Positions 1 to 12,300 of a stretch of 64,000 nt of DNA are shown here, one piece after another (positions within the stretch are counted from its first letter, which is position 1; each line of letters begins with the position of its first letter). The stretch spans positions 344,001 to 408,000 of the forward strand of contig CAUJGJ010000030.1 in assembly GCA_963170055.1 (NCBI GenBank), written 5' to 3'. The notes below the pieces were generated by a model. It worked only from the letters and a program-made list of their open reading frames with translations, did not search any database and was not told where the DNA came from. This DNA is from Halisarca cf. caerulea (Eukaryota > Porifera > Demospongiae > Chondrillida > Halisarcidae). The position numbers and the translations under genes are program-made.

Positions 1-1
1 G

Positions 2-576
2 GCCATGGACAACCAGGCAAACAATTTTGAAAACATCATTTGGACAGATGAGTCAATGATTCAGCTGGAGAATCACAGAACATTTCGCTATCGTAACGAA
101 GGTGAACACCCCAGCCAAAACCTAAGCCAAAACATCCTTACAAGGTGATGGTCTGGGCTGGAATTTTAATGAATGGAGCCACAAATATCTGCTAGATAGC
201 AAAGTATACCAAGAAATTTTCCTTCCCATATTTCAAGCCATTGGTTGACAAGTACATACCTGGAGGATTTTTGCAACAGGGCAATGCCCCATGCCATACT
301 TCCCTGTCTACAAGGACATTCTTTGAACAAAATGGCATTAGAGTTTTCCCTACCCCACCTGAAAGTCCAGATCTTAATCCAATCGAAAATCTCTGGCACG
401 AACTCAAGCACTTCTTGATGACTTCTGTAAAACCAAGAAACAAGGAAGACCTCCTTGGAGGGATCAGTGCATTCTGGGAAACTGTGACTCCAGAGAAGTG
501 TCAAAGATACATTGGACATTTAAGAAAGGTAATTCCCAAGGTCATTGAAGTTGGGGGTGAAGCCACTGGATATTGA
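2..576 (+). pseudogene. Tc1/mariner-like transposase, C-terminal half, degraded
   Basis: This is the remains of a cut-and-paste DDE transposase. The first stretch (2-149) reads in one frame and contains WTDES, the usual setting of the first catalytic aspartate. The next stretch, with HPYKVMVWAGI (about 123-195), is in another frame and ends in a stop. The last 111 codons (241-576) are open and contain SPDLNPIENLW, the setting of the third acidic residue. The second catalytic aspartate, normally in DNAPxH, is replaced by glycine (GNAPCH, about 280-297). Frameshifts, stops and the lost aspartate all show an inactive copy. The N-terminal DNA-binding part and the 5' TIR would lie left of the window. 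The family call is secure; the exact lineage is not. Confidence 0.88.
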
Positions 577-612
577 TTAATATTGCTACATGACTGCCAT
601 GATTGTATTACC

Positions 613-1209
613 GTATATGCTCTAATTTTTCGTCAGAGCAATTTTCAGGAAAAAAACGTCATTTAGAATGGAATTGCATGGTTTCTGAAAGGTCGCGAAT
701 AATTGGAATGGGGGGACGAATATTTAGAATCGATGACAGTGAATTAGAACCATCAAAAAATAGCCGTTTCTAGCTTGAGAATTGTTGCACCCGTTCGGGG
801 ATACCACGTATACAAGGAATTTTGGAATCCGAATGTCTCAGACCCTATTACGTTTGAACGTCAAAATGGTATATATGTGTGCTATATTCTACTGGTATCG
901 CTAAATCAGTTCCTTTGTAACTCTTAGTTAGCTATCAGGCAACTGTGGCGAATGAAAATCGTCTTCTATGATTCGACGATTACTTGAACGAAAAAAAAAT
1001 GACAAATATAAACAAAGGAACAACGGTTTCTCCAGTATATCAATGGCGTAACAAATGGCAGATTGAAGGCGGCCAGCCTGCGTGACGAATAATTAGAGTC
1101 TCTGACGTAGGATTAGAACACATGCTATTTCGTCATCAATTAGAATGCTTTTCATCCCTTTTGGAGCCCATGACGAATAATTGGAATGATGAAAAATTAG
1201 AGCATATAC
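613..1209. mobile_element. TIR element (MITE-like), about 600 bp
   Basis: The ends are inverted copies: GTATATGCTCTAATTTTTC at 613-631 and its reverse complement at 1191-1209. The interior has no ORF but repeats a short GACGAATAATTNGAAT-like motif several times (about 715, 1085 and 1173). This fits a non-autonomous DNA transposon. Its superfamily cannot be read from the sequence. Confidence 0.65.
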
Positions 1210-1463
1210 AATACATTACGTTTTAAATTTACTTTTTTATTATTGTGACAGCCGAGTGTATCTGATTTGTAATAATGTCATAGCTGATTCAAAATAATTT
1301 TGATGAAACGGAATCATTATGATAGTTACCTAAACATTCAATTGATAATAAGACTAGCCAAGGCTAAAACAAAATATTAATACTAAAAAAACAATGTCAG
1401 CTTATATGGCACTACATGTATATACACATCAAATAAAATTTAGTATAAGACTTAACTGTTACA

Positions 1464-2494
1464 CTAAAAAGGATTAGGCTGTGTCATTCTCAAATATTTA
1501 CACATGTTGGCAATGGCATCACAAATAGCAGACCTGATAGTTGCAAACTCAATATACGTATTGCACAAATGCATACCAAATCACCGTCGTACAAGGTCAT
1601 CTATCAAAGCAAGCTTGGTAGGATCCAACTGTGGACGGACTTGGCTGTTAACTTTTCGTCCGGTCACTATGGAACTTGCCATCTCATGTTCCGAGTGAAG
1701 AGTTTTGGCTAATTCAATACCAAGCTGTACCTGGTTACTGGTACTGCTAGCAGCAGGTGAAGACCGTGTTGAATTAATGTCAACTAAAGGCTGTTTCCTG
1801 GGAATGGCAATGTTTGATGGAGTACTTGGGGTTTTTGCCTTGCTGCTTTCCAAGGTTGACAACTGCCTGAATACTTCTTCTTTGAAGGATGTCATGAAAT
1901 TTTCCATTTTCTTCACTTGGTCCATGATGTCGCAGGTGGAGACTACTGTAGTGGATTGATAATGAGGATAATTGGGCTCTGCATAGCTATCTACAACATC
2001 AAAGTGATCCCCAAATGGGGCAGACTGCAATCCACTGAAGTCCAAGGGCATTGATATTACATCTTGTATCTGATTGTGGAATTCGCACCATTGAGGTCCA
2101 ATTTCTGCCGATGTCTGGGTACAATCTCTGCTGTCACCAGGGGTGAAATTCTCACCGATTCCTGGGGCACTGTCTCAGCGGATTCCTGCTCCGCATTTGC
2201 CATTTCCCGCTCATTATCCTTATCTGTGGCAGCTATACGTTGATGCTGCTCACGAAGACTTTGTTCTTCACTTTTCTTGGCCACCACGTCCTCTGGATCA
2301 CACCGCGATGGTGCAAAGGAAGCTACTACAAACGATGGCTATCCTGCGGGCAAAGTAGATTCTGAGCTTTGATCTGGGATTATCGGACTTTCCGTTACAC
2401 TTTGCTGACTCTTTGTTCTACGTCTCTTTGCTGGAGGCTCTGGCGGGGTGCAATCTACAACCACTGCTTTCCAAATTTGCGACTTCATCTTCAT
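1464..2494 (-). pseudogene. BEN-domain protein gene, disrupted
   Basis: The reading starts at an ATG at 2494 (MKMKSQIWKAVVV) and runs through a basic PPAKRRR segment. An in-frame TAG at 2341-2339 interrupts it, but the same frame continues with a charged Glu/Lys/Gln-rich region to about 2057. A frame change is then needed to enter the open frame that covers 2051-1584. That part ends in a BEN-like module: EHEMASSIVTGRK followed by LDPTKLALIDDLVRR, similar to the BEN pattern of an S-x-G-R turn, LDPxK and a helix. A TGA at 1583-1581 cuts the module, yet the same frame continues for 38 more codons to TAG at 1466-1464. BEN domains bind DNA and usually act in transcriptional repression. Two internal stops plus a frame change make this most likely a pseudogene; unrecognised introns are the alternative. 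Confidence 0.6.
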
Positions 2495-2915
2495 GGTAAC
2501 TTCTTCCTCAACTCAAAGACTTCCTGATAAAGTGTTCCTCCAACGAATCTTAGAGATTGACTCAAAGTACTCCTTCCAATCATATCTAGTAGAATCATTG
2601 CCTTAGTATTCGATTAAAATCCTATCCATGTCAAAGCAAACACTCAAATACACCGAAACAACAGCTGGATCTGTTATAACTTTTGCACAAATAGCCACTG
2701 CAGGGAAAAAACACCTAATCGAAAAGCGTTAACCGATTAAAATAGCCGTTATGCAACCGTTAACAGATATCAGAAATACTTTCATGGATAACGGAATTTT
2801 GGTAACAAATAAAGGTTAAGAATAGCACAAAGGGCCAAGGGAAAAGTGGGATCCTCATCATGTTCTTTGTGACTTGAACCATATTATACTTATATGCCAA
2901 ACTTCACCCAAATCT

Positions 2916-3327
2916 CTATACTTTGACAAGCTTCTCATTAGATATGCTTTTAACATAGACAGCATTCCACATAAGTAGCTGCAATATACAGAGCAAAACC
3001 ACTTCGGTTTGTAACAAACAAAGCACCCCAATGCCACACTCACAATTGACATCTCATAGAAAAATTCATTTGTTTGCAAACCCTCCAGACACTCATGATT
3101 GCTGATTCCACTGAAATCCTGCAAGAGAAGGATCATCATAATAAGATGCAATAAGTACATCATTCGTTGTGATTACTATCTTACCGAATCAAAGTACAGG
3201 GTAGCCTTTTCAATCCATGCCTCCTTTGCATTTCCGATATCACAGAATACAGAGCAACAATTAGAGAGTGAAGCATGGCACTCCAGCTCCACACCTTCCA
3301 TCCCATTAAACAGTTCTTTAAAGGTAC
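2916..3327 (-). CDS. NLR-like gene, last three exons
   Basis: The exons are 3327-3185 (begins TFKELFNGMEGVELEC), 3118-3044 (begins DFSGISNHECLEG) and 2978-2916 (ends ISNEKLVKV then TAG). Each has an AG acceptor (CTGTAG, TTGCAG, TTGCAG), and the two internal donors are GTAAGA and GTGAGT. The first exon starts with two bases that complete the glycine codon opened by the exon ending at 8206. The segment is cysteine-rich and has no leucine-rich repeat pattern that I can see. I know no family for it. The stop is 422 bases from the start of the broken BEN gene on the same strand. Confidence 0.62.
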
Positions 3328-6300
3328 CTACAGTATATATAGTGAATACAGAATGTAAATATCATAATACTGCAACTGCAGCAATGTACATACGTACAGT
3401 GTATGTACCCATTGCATCTCACTGATAAGTACTACACAATATAGACCAACAATAAAGTGAATCCTAATCAATGAATTTTACCTTCTTGAATTTCAATCAA
3501 GGATTATGGCATAGTCAAGCTGGGGACATTCCACTAAACTATTGACACCTTTGGCAGCAACTGACAGTGAAGTACGATGATGGAATGACAGCATTGTACA
3601 TTCTGCGTATCTCAACATAAAATTTTTTGTTATAAATGGAGTGCTAGTGGCAAAACTAATACAAACTAGGATTAGGTAGGCTTTCCCTAAAGCAAATAAA
3701 TACAAAGATCATGAAAACTCTAGATTTGTGAAATTGTCTGATTCATCCATGGAAACTACCGTCTGGACAGTGTCACTTAATTTCCATTTCAATTTTGTAT
3801 ATCTGCAGATTAATAAAGAGGCCTAGCCTATGTTCCTGGTTGAGGTGTGAAACCAACTAGCCTTGACAGAAAGTACTTGTAAGCCAACTAGACGTCAGTA
3901 TTGTGCTCATATAGATTAGTTCATAGCTAGCATGCTTAGAGTAGCCCACATAGAAGTTTGTGCATAATATGTAGTCAGTAGTGACGTGTGATGTGTATTT
4001 ACTGTATGCACTTTAACTTTGTGGGGTGAAACTTTCGCAGATCTTGGATTTTAGCAATGCATTTATATATTTGTGGATGGCCATATTTTGCCATTGCACA
4101 AGAGCCTAATTTAAATTTTTGTAGGTGAAAACATTTACGGATGCCTTCTCATCTGCAAAAACAGTGAATATAAAACCATGCGAAAATTAAAGCACATATC
4201 GGTACAGCGTTATGTTCTAACAGGCATGAGCCCTTATATCTATTAAGGGCTCATGGCCTTGAAAAGTGTTAGTGCTTTATTCTTATCCACGTGAGATTAT
4301 TCTCAGTCAATGGTATCAAAATAGTGAATACAACATTTGATTTTATCTCCATGCAAAAAAACAGTTTGGAATAGCAATTGTAATCATAATTCCTTATTGA
4401 TTACCATTAAGTAAAGCAAATATAAATTCTTGAATAATGGTCCATGAAAGTACATTCTGGTAGACGGGTGAATACCAAAATACAGTAGAACTTAGTATTT
4501 AGGGATACTTACTATCCAGGAGTACTCACTAACTGGGTTAATGAGTACTCCTGGATAGTAAGTACGTACGTATGTACTCCTCGTTCTATCCCCTTCTATA
4601 CCTATAGTATATAAATCTGTCAGTATATATACCTCTGACATGTGTACAAGTACTGATTTTGTCTTCCCTTTGAGGTACTCACTAAGCAAGTTCTAGGTAC
4701 TGTATTCCATGATCTCGTACAACAGTACTGTACAACAAAATGCATGACAACAATTATAACAAATCATACTAGTTGCAAACACAGTTCAGAACCTCGTGCA
4801 ATGAAATGCCATTGATTCTGATCATGTAATGACAAGTGGAATGATTGAATTATATTCTTGCCATCCCGGGAAGAGACTTGTACCCAGCCCCATTATATAT
4901 TAGACACTATATACTACAGTTACGTAGTATATAGTATCTATGATTATATTCAATTCAATTCAATATTATTCACGTGCATCAAGCCAAGAAGGCACCAGGA
5001 CACTTGATGGTCCAATGTAGCACTATACAGATGTGTACACAAGAGAATACAAAGTAAACAAAATATTGCCAAGTTACTTAATAAACCTAGCATGCCTCAT
5101 CCTAGAAATTAGTGAAAGAATCTTATGATTTGTGCATGCATCAGACAGGATGATGGCTGCTTTGATATCATCCAATTCTTGCGTGTCTTCTCTGAACGAT
5201 TGCATCAACCTTATTGCCATGCCACCTCATGTCATGCTTCCCTTCCTCCCAACATACTTCATGTTGCTCCTTCCTTGACACTGACTTTCTCCTCATGTGC
5301 ATGCGTATGCGAGATTTGGCTACATTACATATCTCCACTCCCCAATCTCACACCACTCCATCAGAACTATGACTATTCTTCAGCCCCTCCACATCTGGAG
5401 ATATCAAGGAAGTGTCATCCGCAAACAGAACACCTGGCACTTTGTCCCACCACACTCAATCCTGCACTTCTCCTCACACAAGCTTGTCACCAAGCCATTG
5501 ATGCACAGTGAGAACAACAAAGGTGACAATACACATCCCTGGTGCAACCCAATGCCCAATCCAAATTCCTCACTAACCACACTCCCTATTTTCACCCGAC
5601 ACGAACTGCCTTGGTACAGACACTGAACAATTAAATTTTAAAAATTTTCCATTAACTCCTAGCTCTTCCAAATACCCCCACAACTTCCTCCTATCCATGC
5701 ACCTCATATGCCTTTATTAGGTCAATGAATGCCACTAGTATCCCCCCATTTTCGTTATCATTTCCATCTGCCCCAACAACATCAAAGACAATACCTGTAC
5801 ACCAGAGATTACATTACCATATTCATCACACACCTCTAACAAATCACATGCCACTTTTCATTTGTTACACACATGCATCTCTTTTACAGCCTTCCAGAAC
5901 TTTTTTGGGCATTGTAAGTCCTGCTCCAGCTGGTCTCGCCTTCTTTTATCATATGCCCTCTTTGCTCTCTTTACAGCCTTGGAATATACCTATTTCGAAT
6001 TTCCAGGTATCTCTTTCTCATCAATTTACATTCATTACCTTCTGTGCTTCTCAACCACTTAGTCTCAGTTGTTGCACCTCTTTCCTCAAATTCCACAACT
6101 CCTTTGTAAACCATGTTTCTCCCTGCCTGTTCCCTCTAAAACTCACTTCTCTTTTAAGACCCATTTTAGCCCTTCTACCAATCACAATACACCGAATCTA
6201 GTCTGTCTTGATCACTGTGACCTCAAACTATCTTTAAATCTGCTTTAATCCATTTAATGAACTCCATCTCGCCCAACATGTATAATCTTCCGGAACCATA

Positions 6301-9300
6301 TATTTCTTTTCTTCCACACCTTCACAGCAGTTCTGGCAGGACTCCTCCTGAGATTAAAAACACTATCACCTACAGTACTTCCTAACTCTACATCAATACG
6401 GAAGGATCTGGCACCCTTGACCCTTCTTCACCAACACACAGATCCTCCTCACATTGAGACATATAGTCCTCACCACAAAATTCCCAATGTTCTACAACTT
6501 GTCAAGAGAGACCAAACAATAATCCATCACAGAACACTCTTGCTGGAGATGCAAGTTAATTCATCACCTCCTCTTCGCGCTGTTTACAAAGCACAGATCC
6601 ACACTTTACATACATTCCACCAACATCTCACCCTGGTCATTAGTCACTGTGTCCACACTACACCTTGTTCCACTATCCTCCAAGATATCATTAAGACCAC
6701 CCCACCTGGCATTGAAGTCCCCACAAACCACAACCTGTCCCTCCAACTTGAATCTTTGAACATGGTTTCCCAGCAATAGGAATAATTCCTCCGCATCCAC
6801 ATCCCGGCTAGAACCCGTAGGTGGACTGTAACATACTGCCACAAACACTACAAGGGAGCTCTGCTTGTGTTTGAACTTCCCCCACATTACCCAACTAAGG
6901 AGTCACCGCCCCACGCAAAGTTGCCCTCACTCAGTGACCAGGACTTGAATCACCACTGACTCTAAAAAAGGTGATCTTTGTTTAACCTTGAGTCCTCTTC
7001 ACCATGTATTCCAACATGGTGAAAAGGACTCAAGGTTGAAGACTGATATCACTTAGTGTGGACCAAAAATGGGACGTTTTTCTACTTTTACTGATCAGTG
7101 AAAGTGCCCAACAAAGTGATCAATAGCTTAACACAAAGAACTCCTCTTGGCAAGTAACTTTTAGATGTGAACATATGATACAGCTGTGAAACCCAGTCAC
7201 AAGTTGTGTGCAAAGTTTTCATCTCTTTGGCCAAAATGTGGTGATTTACCCTCCCAAATTCATGGGCAACCCAGAATGGAGTCCCATCTAAATGCAAAAA
7301 CTTCTAAAAGCAGTGGATAACTGAACACATGCTCACCCCTCAATAATAAAGTGATGACAATGCTTCACAGGTGTGAATCCCAAAATTTGTGAAGGTGTGG
7401 AGGTGGGTGTGGTGAACGACGAGTGGGTGTGCACCTTACCACACTTTAAGGAGGTAGCAGTTTTGACAGTATTTTAAATATGGGATGCGACGTACTGTAT
7501 GCGCCAAAGGCAACCTATGCACTGGATGTTCTGTCACTATAATTCCATTTCTACGTACATATGTTATATACACGCTTGCGGTATTACTGAACAAAGATGT
7601 GTGCTACGAAGAGAAAGAGCTACGAAGCCCCAGTTGAGGCTCTGAATAATAATGTTTGCTGAAGAAAAAGGCAATAGAACAGCAGATTGCAATATTTTGC
7701 CGGTGAAAAAAACTTCAACGTAATTGGATGAAGCAAAAACTAACTCATGATAAAATGCTCAATTGAAATGTGCTGATTGTCCAGGCAGAGAGACCCGGCC
7801 ACTAGCCTGAGCTGGAAGAGCAGTTGGTGCTGGGGTATTATGATACATCATACACATGGTTTTAGGTAATTATGGCTGATGGAATAATAATGCTATCCAA
7901 AACCATGGTGCAACTTATCCTCAGCAAAATGACACTAGTGTACACTAAACACTGCAATGTCACAACAAAATGCTTTTTGTATACAAAAACTATGGAATCT
8001 TGAAATGTGTACTTTAGTGATTTTTAGAGTTTGTATAAAGTAATATCCTTGAATTCCGTGCATTAAGGTGAGGAGGGTGCATATGTACCCAGTACACTAC
8101 CCCTGTATCTGCCTCTGGTTTGGATACATTGCACAGACACAAATGAGCAAACACTTGCACAATAAAAATGACCAATTCTCACAAATCATAATAAGACATA
8201 CATACCATGCTGGATTGTCGTGTTGGTTAGTATCAGTACATCACCTCCCACACCACTGTCAGTAACTATCCATTGACATTTGTCCTTTACCAGGTCACTA
8301 ATATCAGCTTTTGGAATTGCAGACAGCCTACTCAATCCCAGTATGTACTGGTCTTGCCTTTGTACTGTTCCGTTAACAATAGCCAACACTGCCCTCATGG
8401 ATGGCTCCTTGTGTGACTGATGGGATTTGGAAAAAGTACAAATTACATTTACAAAAGCAAATTATCTGGTGAATCTAATACATTCCAGTGAAATACGGTA
8501 AAACCAAATGGTACAGTATATGTATGTGTTTAGTAAACACAAATATATCTGTGTACATTGATTACTACATGCATTACTACTACATACATTACTACTACAT
8601 ATATTACATATATTACTACTACTTACATTACTACTACATACATTACTACTACATACATACTACATACTTATAGTGAGAATGCATTCTGTACACATGGTTG
8701 GCAAGGAATGGAAAGTACTAGCAGGATCATAGCATTATTACACACTCATTATTACAGTGCCAGGTACAAAGAAAGTCCACTACATGCATGTAGTTCACAT
8801 GACATGCAAAACATGATCATAGTGTAAACAAAATGCAGAGTACTTACACCAAACAAGACATTACACAGACGCCTGTTCCCATTAGAACATGCTTTCTCAA
8901 GGTCTTGGAGATCAGCATCATCTAAGGAGTCCCATGACTTAACATGAGCCTACAAAACATCAAACTACTGAGTAGAATGTACATATGTAAGAAAGTGTAT
9001 TCCTTTGCATACAATGTACTCACATTAGATGACATTCCAATTGCTTCTGTACAGGGGATATCAGTTGACAGTGCAGCTAGGAAAGCTTCTAGTGGTGGGC
9101 AGGACAGTGTGACATCTGTTATCCTGTGGTTCTTCTTCAGTATAGTGGAGCACACCTTCCAGTCTACAGACACAATAGGCAGTAGGGAAGCAAAGATAGT
9201 ATAAGAAATGCTACAGCAACAAAAGAAAAGGATTTTTAATGATCAAACTAACTCACAACACAAGTCGACCACCTAGCCATTTACAGAAGCTCAAAAACTT

Positions 9301-12300
9301 CAATACTATTATTTAACTGAGTTGGGAAAACTACATACAGTAAACAAGTAGCATGGAAAGGCAGATACACTCAAGTAGTTAGGCCCCACAGAATAAATAA
9401 TATTATATTTCTGGTGTAGGCCATCTTTGCAAATTGACCAGGCCATCAGGGCTTTCTACTTTTTTTCCAATCTTGTCTAATACATTTACGTATATTCCTT
9501 GTAACTGTGAACAGATCCTATTAATGCTAACAAGAAAGAATGTTTGGAGCACAACAAGTTGAAAGATAATACAAAATTATAAAGCACAATTAGATGGGGA
9601 GTGCATGGCATTGTCTGTATGGAACCAGACAGCCACTAGTCCCACAATACCACAATGGTTGTGGATGTGTTCATGCTGAACACACATACTTTACTTCCCT
9701 CAAAAATCTTCTGGACCAGGAAGGGGACCAGAAACATAAAATTAATTTTGCATGACCTTGTAGTGATGAAATTCTACCCAGGATAATTTGATAACAACAA
9801 AGTGCAGAATTCTCAAATTCACAAAAAATTATGGTTTATACATATGTACTGTATATAGTACACTTGAAGTGGATTAAAAACGAACACAAATATCATTAAA
9901 TTTGCTGTGTGCTATTGTATACTGTACATTGGAAAAGTTTTCAAACTCAACAATTTCATACATTTGCCTCACTTTAGGTCAAGGGGAAATAGATGTAAAT
10001 AGAAAGTAACAGTTTTCTATAATTGTACTACCAACACACAATGTGTACTAAAATGTTCAAAATTGAAGCCTACAAGGAATCCACAAATGGTATTGGTTGT
10101 GGAAAATTTATATAATTTATGTATAATATAACTTTCGAACAAATTGTAACGTAACAGATCAATTGTACAAAATCAATGTACAGAACGTTTCGGCCACGTG
10201 GACCTTCATCAGCTGTAAAGAACTAAAGATTACATTAGAGAATCATCTTAAATAGTGTATGAGAGTGATGTAAATAAACAAAATAGACAGGTGCAGAAGT
10301 GTTGACGCAAGAACTTACATGATTGAAGTAAATGTGTATGTGACATGTGCATGTAATGCTAACTAAATGAACAAGTTAAAGGTGATAACTAATAATAATG
10401 TCAATAAAGGTTACAGGTCAAGGGGGCGAGAAAGAAAAACAAACAAACTAAGTTGGGTCCAGGACCGGGTTCCATACTGAGGACAACTGGAGGCCACAGT
10501 CCAGATTCATGGTGTGTGGTTCCTTCCGTATCTGGATGGCCTCCAGTGTCCTTCTGTACCAATAACCACTTGCTGATGCACAGACTCTGGCAGACTCCCA
10601 GTTAATGGAATGGTGGAATCTTTGAACATGGACTGCTATGCCATTTTGCACATCTTCCTTCTTCACAGCATATCTGTGTTCAGCCACTCTCTTCTTCATA
10701 CTCCTCTTTGTCTCACCAATGTATTTCATTTCACAGTCATGACATGGAACCTCATAGACAATCTCCTTTTTGTTCCCCATGGGGGTCCTATCTTTCACCT
10801 GCATGAGCATTCTTCTAAGAGTATTCTGGAGTTTGAATATAGGCCTGACCCCCAGTGGAGTACAAACCTTTTCCAATCTTTCACTAAGACCACGAACATA
10901 GGGAACAAATAGGGGTTTCATTGCTTCTTCTTCTTCTTGCTGTTGCCAGTCTCCTGGGGTCCTGTTGGAACATGGGGATGAGAGAGCTCTCATGGGTAGG
11001 CTTCCTATAAACAGAAGTGGATAGGTGATCATGTGTTCAGGAAACCAGCACATCAAGGAAAGGCATTCTTCCTTGACTTTCCCTCTCAATCGTAAACTGA
11101 ATTTCCTTGATGTGCTGGTTTCCCGAACACATGATCACCTATCCACTTCTGTTTATAGGAAGCCTACCCATACGGACAGGTACATCCCCTTCCATTCCAA
11201 TCACCACCCACGTGTTCTTATGGGAATAGCACGCTGCATGCGCAACAGAGCTCTTCAGGTTTGTGATGAGAACAGTCAACAGTCTGAGTTGGAGCATTTA
11301 GAAAGGGTTTTCCGTGCTAATGGTTTTCCAGAAAAAGTAGTGATGAGAGCTCTCTCATCCCCATGTTCCAACAGGACCCCAGGAGACTGGCAACAGCAAG
11401 AAGAAGAAGAAGCAATGAAACCCCTATTTGTTCCCTATGTTCGTGGTCTTAGTGAAAGATTGGAAAAGGTTTGTACTCCACTGGGGGTCAGGCCTATATT
11501 CAAACTCCAGAATACTCTTAGAAGAATGCTCATGCAGGTGAAAGATAGGACCCCCATGGGGAACAAAAAGGAGATTGTCTATGAGGTTCCATGTCATGAC
11601 TGTGAAATGAAATACATTGGTGAGACAAAGAGGAGTATGAAGAAGAGAGTGGCTGAACACAGATATGCTGTGAAGAAGGAAGATGTGCAAAATGGCATAG
11701 CAGTCCATGTTCAAAGATTCCACCATTCCATTAACTGGGAGTCTGCCAGAGTCTGTGCATCAGCAAGTGGTTATTGGTACAGAAGGACACTGGAGGCCAT
11801 CCAGATACGGAAGGAACCACACACCATGAATCTGGACTGTGGCCTCCAGTTGTCCTCAGTATGGAACCCGGTCCTGGACCCAACTTAGTTTGTTTGTTTT
11901 TCTTTCTCGCCCCCTTGACCTGTAACCTTTATTGACATTATTATTAGTTATCACCTTTAACTTGTTCATTTAGTTAGCATTACATGCACATGTCACATAC
12001 ACATTTACTTCAATCATGTAAGTTCTTGCGTCAACACTTCTGCACCTGTCTATTTTGTTTATTTACATCACTCTCATACACTATTTAAGATGATTCTCTA
12101 ATGTAATCTTTAGTTCTTTACAGCTGATGAAGGTCTACGTGGCCGAAACGTTCTGTACATTGATTTTGTACAATTGATCTGTTACGTTACAATTTGTTCG
12201 AAAGTTATATTATATCATAAATCAACGTAGCAATGAGTCTCTGTCGTATCATAATTTATGTAGTATCTCCAACAAAATTTCCAGACAGAGTGACTACAGT

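Larger units (their letters stand above)
10124..12250. mobile_element. Penelope-like element, head-to-head inverted dimer
   Basis: Two copies of the 3' part of a Penelope-like element face away from each other. The left arm is about 11060-10124 (minus) and the right arm about 11101-12230 (plus), joined through a loop of some 40 bases. The right copy encodes the end of the reverse transcriptase and a GIY-YIG-type endonuclease; the left copy lacks about 170 bp present at 11169-11341. Identical 12-base sequences ATAATTTATGTA flank the whole unit (10112-10123 and 12251-12262), as expected for a target-site duplication made by one insertion of the dimer. Both outer ends carry a hammerhead-like core. 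The unit lies in the intron between the NACHT exon and the next NLR exon. Confidence 0.85.

Noticed and set aside
5125..6201. Plus-strand Ser/Pro/His-rich frames (128 and 158 codons)
   Set aside because: They are antisense to the LINE on the minus strand, where endonuclease and RT motifs are clear.
11025..11057. MIMCSGNQHIK as the native start of the Penelope-like protein
   Set aside because: These codons are antisense to the opposite arm; the element's own sequence only begins at about 11061.
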